The notes under the pieces: model-generated
The model's database searches: none
The model's input: only the letters and a program-made list of their open reading frames with translations
Told to the model about the DNA's origin: nothing
Position numbers and translations under genes: made by a program
Origin: Spirochaetaceae bacterium
GTDB taxonomy: Bacteria > Spirochaetota > Spirochaetia > WRBN01
Direction: 5' to 3'
Assembly (NCBI GenBank): GCA_020024055.1
Contig: JAHHUI010000050.1
Location: 1 to 10,188, forward strand
DNA: 10,188 nt
Shown: in pieces, positions 6,389 to 10,188 of the stretch
Layout of the letters: each line of letters opens with the position of its first letter
How positions within the stretch are numbered: position 1 is the stretch's first letter

Positions 6389-7403
6389 CAATTTCCCCTG
6401 CGAAGATTTACTCTGTTGGTATGCACGGCAAGAGATTCTGCCCTGGCAGGAAACTTATGATCCTTATCTGGTTTGGCTCTCTGAAATTATGCTTCAGCAG
6501 ACCACTGTGTCTGTGGTGAAGCAGCGTTATGCGCTTTGGCTGGATGAATTTCCTGATATTCATGCTGTGGCCAAGGCAGAGCAGACACAAGTACTGCGCG
6601 CCTTTGAGGGCCTGGGCTATTATGCACGGGCAAGGCATCTGCATCAAACAGCACAGCATATTCATCAGCATGGTTGGCCAGAAGATTTTGTCTCTTTGCG
6701 CAAATTACCCGGCTTGGGAGATTACACCGCCAAGACTATTATAAGCCGCTGTTTCCAAAAGCCCGTGCTGGCTTTTGACGTGAATATGCATCGCCTTTTT
6801 GGGCGATTGTATATGAAATATCCCCTGAGTAAACAGGATGAAAAGGATTTAGAACAGGTGCTTGCGCCATTACAGGAACAGCATAATCCGGCCGTCATGG
6901 GCCAGGCCTTGATGCGATTTGCCCAGGGCGAATGCAAGAAGAATATGCCCGCTTGTGAAAATTGTCTTTTTAGTTCAATTTGCCAGGCACGCCGCCACAA
7001 TGCCCAGCAAAGCCTGTTTCCCCAAAAAAGAAAGAAAAAAGTTTATCTGGAGAGCATTGTCCTATTTATGCGCCAAGGGGATGATGTGCTGATAGAAAAG
7101 AGGGAAGAGGGTATTGGCAAGGGGATGTACAGCCTGCCGCGTCTGTCTGTGGAAGAATTCACTCAATTGTCCGGGCAGCTTTCGGGTGTGTTTTTGGCCC
7201 TGAAAAGCAGAATTCATACCTATACCCATCATCAAGAAAAACTGATGCCACATTTTTTGAACCTGAAAGAGTCACTGAATTGGGATTTTGGACCCAGATG
7301 TTATTTTGAAAATGAAAAAAAATTGAAAGAATTGCCTTTTATGGCCATTTATCGTGATATATTGAAAAGTATTGAACAGGAAAATCTGAACACTTTATTT
7401 TGA
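6372..7403 (+). CDS. mutY: A/G-specific adenine DNA glycosylase (MutY), probable non-AUG start
   Basis: MutY excises adenine paired with 8-oxoguanine, starting base excision repair. Read from ATT 6372 the product has about 343 residues, the usual length. Family similarity starts early (LLCWYARQEILPWQ), and the catalytic glutamate is Glu38 in VWLSEIMLQQT (E. coli Glu37). The helix-hairpin-helix is LPGLGDYTAKTI. The catalytic aspartate is Asp136 in AFDVNMHR, where most MutY proteins have DGNV. Four [4Fe-4S] cysteines with spacing C-X6-C-X2-C-X5-C are 188, 195, 198 and 204. The C-terminal third is the NUDIX-like 8-oxoguanine recognition domain (EKREEGIGKGMYSLPRL). The first ATG in frame, 6489, would remove Glu38 and leave a dead enzyme. 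No ATG, GTG or TTG precedes it, so ATT 6372, ATC 6375, a +1 frameshift from lon, or a sequence error must be invoked. Function is confident; the start is not. Confidence 0.88.
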   Translation: MIFSVSNFPCEDLLCWYARQEILPWQETYDPYLVWLSEIMLQQTTVSVVKQRYALWLDEFPDIHAVAKAEQTQVLRAFEGLGYYARARHLHQTAQHIHQHGWPEDFVSLRKLPGLGDYTAKTIISRCFQKPVLAFDVNMHRLFGRLYMKYPLSKQDEKDLEQVLAPLQEQHNPAVMGQALMRFAQGECKKNMPACENCLFSSICQARRHNAQQSLFPQKRKKKVYLESIVLFMRQGDDVLIEKREEGIGKGMYSLPRLSVEEFTQLSGQLSGVFLALKSRIHTYTHHQEKLMPHFLNLKESLNWDFGPRCYFENEKKLKELPFMAIYRDILKSIEQENLNTLF

Positions 7404-7407
7404 TTGC

Positions 7408-7414
7408 GAGGGGG
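7408..7414 (+). promoter_or_regulatory. Ribosome binding site fixing the ATG start of the M20 peptidase
   Basis: GAGGGGG ends 7 bases before ATG 7422. An upstream in-frame TTG at 7404 would place this site inside the gene and has no binding site of its own, so ATG 7422 is preferred. Confidence 0.8.
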
Positions 7415-7421
7415 CAGAAAA

Positions 7422-8639
7422 ATGAATAAGGAGACTGTGCGTTCTTATCTGGAGGAGATTTTTCCCTCTTATGTGGCTGATTTGCAGCGCATGACTGAAA
7501 TTAACAGCAAACATAAAGACCCCAAAGGCAATAGGGAGATTAATGCCTGGCTGCGCAAGCATATTGCCCAGACAGGCGGAGAAGTGAAATCCTGGAAAGA
7601 GGCGGGTATTGAGCATTTGGCCGCAGAATATACAGGAAAAGGCAAGGTGAAGATTGCCTTGATTGTGCATATTGATACTGTGCTGGACAACAGCAGTTTT
7701 ACTTACAGCTATGACCCTGTCACGAAAATTGCCAAGGGCCCGGGTGTGGGCGACTGTAAAGCCAGCGTGATCATGGCTATGTATTTGATACAGACCTATC
7801 GTCATTTCAATCATATGCCTTTTGGGAAGCTGACGATTTATTATGACGCAGAGGAAGAAATTGCCGGCAGCCCATTGGAAGAGTACATTGTGGAAGAATT
7901 AGCCAAAACGCATGATTATGTTTTGGTGGCCGATACGGGCCGGCCGCATTATGGCATTTGTGTGCGCAGGAAATGTTCTTCTTCTGTTCGTGTGAAGATT
8001 CATGGCATTAACGGCCATGGCGGCAATGCCTTGCAGGCCGGGGCCAATACGCTGTATGAAGCAGGATTTCTCATCACGAAATTTTTTGCCCTGCAAAGCC
8101 CGATGCCGGCCGATCATGATCCGCGAAATTTCACCACACAAGCCCTGCAGAAAAGGGGAATTGAGGACAGAGGGCAGTTCATTCCCGAAAATAGCCTGAA
8201 TATCCGTTCGCTGACACACAGCAGCGTGAATATTCCCGATTATACAGAAATTGAGATGAATCTGGCTTGTTTCGACTCCATAGAGCGCGATCGCATTGCC
8301 AAAGAAATCCAAGAAATTTGCCGCCACCCCAGTATCCCCGGATGCCATATTGAATGTGAGATTACACCGGTGATGGAGGCAATGATGCCCAGTAAAATCC
8401 TGGTTGATTTGTATAAAAAGACTGCCAAAGAGGCAGCGGGTATTGATGTGTCCGAATGGCAGGCCGGCGGGTTGACCATGGCGAATTTAGCAGCATTATT
8501 CGCGCCAACGATTGACGCGGTGGGTGTGGACTGTGATCCGCTGATTGAACATACGATTCATGAACAAATTGACCTGAATACAGTGATACCCAGGCTGCTG
8601 GCGATGTATTTTTTCATTGAAGAATTGGATAAGCTGTAA
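7422..8639 (+). CDS. M20-family zinc metallopeptidase (ArgE/DapE/CPG2 fold), substrate unknown
   Basis: M20 enzymes use two metal ions to hydrolyse peptides or N-acylated amino acids, usually in the cytoplasm. The 405-residue product carries the ligands expected for the fold: His83 in IVHIDTV, the bridging Asp111 in GPGVGDCK, Glu145 (general base) and Glu146 in DAEEEIAGS, Asp171 in VADTG, and His377 in EHTIHE. Asp85 would support His83. A dimerisation (lid) domain is inserted at about 180-290, starting near VRVKIHGINGHGGN. No signal peptide is present. Overall it is closest in feel to the carboxypeptidase G2/glutamate carboxypeptidase group, but the substrate cannot be read from sequence. Its position 18 bases after mutY, at the end of a run of protease genes, makes peptide turnover downstream of Lon and ClpXP plausible. 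Its stop codon abuts that of convergent flhG. Confidence 0.9.
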   Translation: MNKETVRSYLEEIFPSYVADLQRMTEINSKHKDPKGNREINAWLRKHIAQTGGEVKSWKEAGIEHLAAEYTGKGKVKIALIVHIDTVLDNSSFTYSYDPVTKIAKGPGVGDCKASVIMAMYLIQTYRHFNHMPFGKLTIYYDAEEEIAGSPLEEYIVEELAKTHDYVLVADTGRPHYGICVRRKCSSSVRVKIHGINGHGGNALQAGANTLYEAGFLITKFFALQSPMPADHDPRNFTTQALQKRGIEDRGQFIPENSLNIRSLTHSSVNIPDYTEIEMNLACFDSIERDRIAKEIQEICRHPSIPGCHIECEITPVMEAMMPSKILVDLYKKTAKEAAGIDVSEWQAGGLTMANLAALFAPTIDAVGVDCDPLIEHTIHEQIDLNTVIPRLLAMYFFIEELDKL

Positions 8640-9506
8640 TTATTCCACTTTCTGAGACATGAAGCGGCGCAGCAGGCGCGCCATGCCGCTGCCTTCTTTA
8701 TATTCTAAGTTTTCCAGACGACTGGCAATATGCATCACACATTCGGCCACGCGGCCATTGGGCTCGAGGGCCATGAAGGGAATCTGGCGGCGCACAGCCT
8801 GGGCCACAATGGGGTCGTCATACACAAAACCCAGATAGTCTAATTTCAGGTTCAGAAATTGCCCGGCAATAGAGACAATACGCTGCTGCACACGCTTGGC
8901 CTCAGTCACGCTTTGCGCGCGGTTGATGATAAGCTTGAGGCTCATGTCTTGATTGTCAATTTCAGTAGACATAATTTTGATCAGGCCATAGGCGTCTGTG
9001 ATAGCCGTAGGCTCTGGAGTCGTGACGATCAGCACATCATCCGCGGCCTCTACAAAGCTGAGCACATTGCCCGAGACACCGGCTGAAGTATCAATGATAA
9101 TCACATCCGCATAGGATAGGGCCTGTAATTCATGGATGAAAGATTTGCGTTCATCTTCAGAAAGATTCACAATTTTGGAAAAACCAGAAGCACCGGCGAC
9201 GATTTGGATGCCATAATTTGTATCCAGGATAATATCATGCATACTTTTTTGTTTGCGCACGACATGATACAAATTATATTTAGGGATGACACCTAGGACG
9301 ACGTTGACATTGGCCAGGCCCAGGTCAGCATCCATGACAATGGCTTTCTTGCCCAGTTTTGTATAGGCAATAGCCAGATTAATAGATAAATTTGTTTTGC
9401 CGACGCCGCCTTTCCCGGAGGTCACGGTGATAATACGGGTTTTTTTTTCCTTATTTGGCGAAACACTTTTCATCATCTCGCGCAGGGCTTCGGCTTGGTC
9501 AGACAT
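8640..9506 (-). CDS. flhG: FlhG/FleN/YlxH MinD-like ATPase, flagellar number regulator
   Basis: FlhG is a ParA/MinD-family ATPase that limits flagellar number and stimulates the GTPase of FlhF. The product has 288 residues from ATG 9506. The N-terminal motif DQAEALR (residues 3-9) is the known FlhF-activating DQAxxLR helix. It directly follows this Met, which is why this start is preferred over one 28 codons upstream that would overlap flhF. The deviant Walker A SGKGGVGKT ends at Thr38 and contains Lys32 and Lys37. Walker A' is VMDADLG (Asp59, Asp61), and IIIDTSAG supplies the Walker B aspartate. The C terminus (ARLLRRFMSQK) is basic and probably an amphipathic membrane-targeting helix. The gene starts 5 bases after flhF, with GGGAG (9519-9523) 12 bases upstream. 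The wording HVVRKQK and IVAGASGFSKI strongly recalls treponemal homologues. In spirochaetes the target is the periplasmic flagella at the cell poles. Confidence 0.95.
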   Translation of the reverse strand: MSDQAEALREMMKSVSPNKEKKTRIITVTSGKGGVGKTNLSINLAIAYTKLGKKAIVMDADLGLANVNVVLGVIPKYNLYHVVRKQKSMHDIILDTNYGIQIVAGASGFSKIVNLSEDERKSFIHELQALSYADVIIIDTSAGVSGNVLSFVEAADDVLIVTTPEPTAITDAYGLIKIMSTEIDNQDMSLKLIINRAQSVTEAKRVQQRIVSIAGQFLNLKLDYLGFVYDDPIVAQAVRRQIPFMALEPNGRVAECVMHIASRLENLEYKEGSGMARLLRRFMSQKVE

Positions 9507-9511
9507 ACAGA

Positions 9512-10188
9512 CTAAATTCTCCCACTCATTTCTTCTTGCTGCAGCACTTTTTCCAGTGTTTTTGGCGAAAATCCTACTAATCTCTGCCAAATGCCGCTGA
9601 TAGAGGCACGCTCGATGTCTTTTGGCACCTGCTGCCCAATGGTTAAATAGGAAAGCGGTTTGCGTATTTCCATCAGCGCAGTCAGGGCCGCGCCCAGGCG
9701 CGCCGTCTCGTCAATCTTGGTTAATACAATAGCTTGATAGCGGAATAACTCAAATTTTGAGAGAATCTCGCGCACGTCGCTTTCTTTGCTGGTTGCACTG
9801 ATGGCAAGATGTACTTCTGTATTGCGCCCCAAGCTTTCCATCGATTTTTGCATCTCTGCAATTTTGATAGTATCATAAGGACTTTTGCCAATAGTGTCCA
9901 CCAATACTAAATCGGCATCTTTGGCTAAATCTATTGCATCCTTGAGCTCATTTGGTTCATAAATAGTTGTCACGGGAATGTTAAGAATATCACCATAAGT
10001 TTCGATCTGGGCTTGGGCCCCGATGCGGAAAGAGTCTAAATTGATCAGACGTACATCCAGCTCATGATTATTGCGGATTACATTCATCGCGGCAATTTTC
10101 GCCAGGCTGGTGGTTTTGCCCACGCCAGTGGGGCCCACAATCGCGATAATGCGAGGACGCCCGCGCGGAATCTCATTATATAAGATCA
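9512..10188 (-). CDS. flhF: Flagellar biosynthesis SRP-type GTPase FlhF, C-terminal part (5' end outside window)
   Basis: FlhF is an SRP-family GTPase that marks the site of flagellar assembly at the membrane, usually at a pole. The frame is open to the window edge and supplies about 225 residues, nearly all of the GTPase (G) domain. The N-terminal B and N domains lie beyond the window. Motifs in order are the P-loop GPTGVGKTT, the DSFRIGAQAQIETYG region typical of SRP GTPases, G3 DTIGKSP (Ile in place of the Ala of DTAG, common in spirochaetal FlhF as I recall), G4 TKID, and the closing GQQVPKDIERAS. The GTG at 10136-10138 is internal to the P-loop strand and is not the start. flhG follows after 5 bases, so the two are co-expressed. 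Confidence 0.95.
   Translation of the reverse strand, partial: ILYNEIPRGRPRIIAIVGPTGVGKTTSLAKIAAMNVIRNNHELDVRLINLDSFRIGAQAQIETYGDILNIPVTTIYEPNELKDAIDLAKDADLVLVDTIGKSPYDTIKIAEMQKSMESLGRNTEVHLAISATSKESDVREILSKFELFRYQAIVLTKIDETARLGAALTALMEIRKPLSYLTIGQQVPKDIERASISGIWQRLVGFSPKTLEKVLQQEEMSGRI

Noticed and set aside
1..10188. CRISPR arrays, insertion sequences, toxin-antitoxin pairs or a novel defence system
   Set aside because: I see no direct repeat array, transposase or paired small genes; apart from the methylase fragment the content is conserved housekeeping and motility genes.

Overview
The window looks like chromosomal DNA of a flagellated spirochaete, most likely in or near Treponema. This rests on recalled family resemblance, not on a search. 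The FlhG and FlhF proteins on the minus strand and the GDALKGE segment of trigger factor closely match treponemal versions as I remember them. Most genes have moderate GC. The first ~480 bases are clearly AT-rich (16 G/C of 60 at 61-120).

Layout. (1) 1-482: the C-terminal part of an AT-rich Dam/D12-type DNA adenine methyltransferase, cut by the window edge and probably acquired horizontally. (2) 483-710: a strong sigma70-like promoter, a tRNA-Leu(UAG), and a short leader to trigger factor. (3) 711-8639: six tightly packed plus-strand genes: tig, clpP, clpX, lon, a MutY-type DNA glycosylase, and an M20 metallopeptidase. Gaps are 40 nt, 0 nt, a 29-nt overlap, a probable ~17-nt overlap, and 18 nt, so they look like one operon, possibly read from the tRNA promoter. 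(4) 8640-10188 on the minus strand: flhG and the 3' part of flhF, which set flagellar placement and number. The two gene blocks converge with their stop codons directly adjacent.

How the genes fit together. Trigger factor folds nascent chains. ClpXP and Lon degrade damaged or tagged proteins. The M20 enzyme could trim peptides released by these proteases, though its substrate is unknown. MutY removes adenine mispaired with oxidised guanine. The block is therefore a macromolecule quality-control operon. FlhF/FlhG is a separate motility module.

I do not see an undescribed defence or mobile system. The most useful points are in the gene structure. Several operon genes use non-ATG starts. The mutY gene has no ATG, GTG or TTG that would keep its catalytic glutamate, so it probably starts at ATT or ATC inside the end of lon, or is reached by frameshifting. 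A foreign AT-rich methylase ends just before a conserved tRNA promoter. No stretch over 300 bases lacks a gene.
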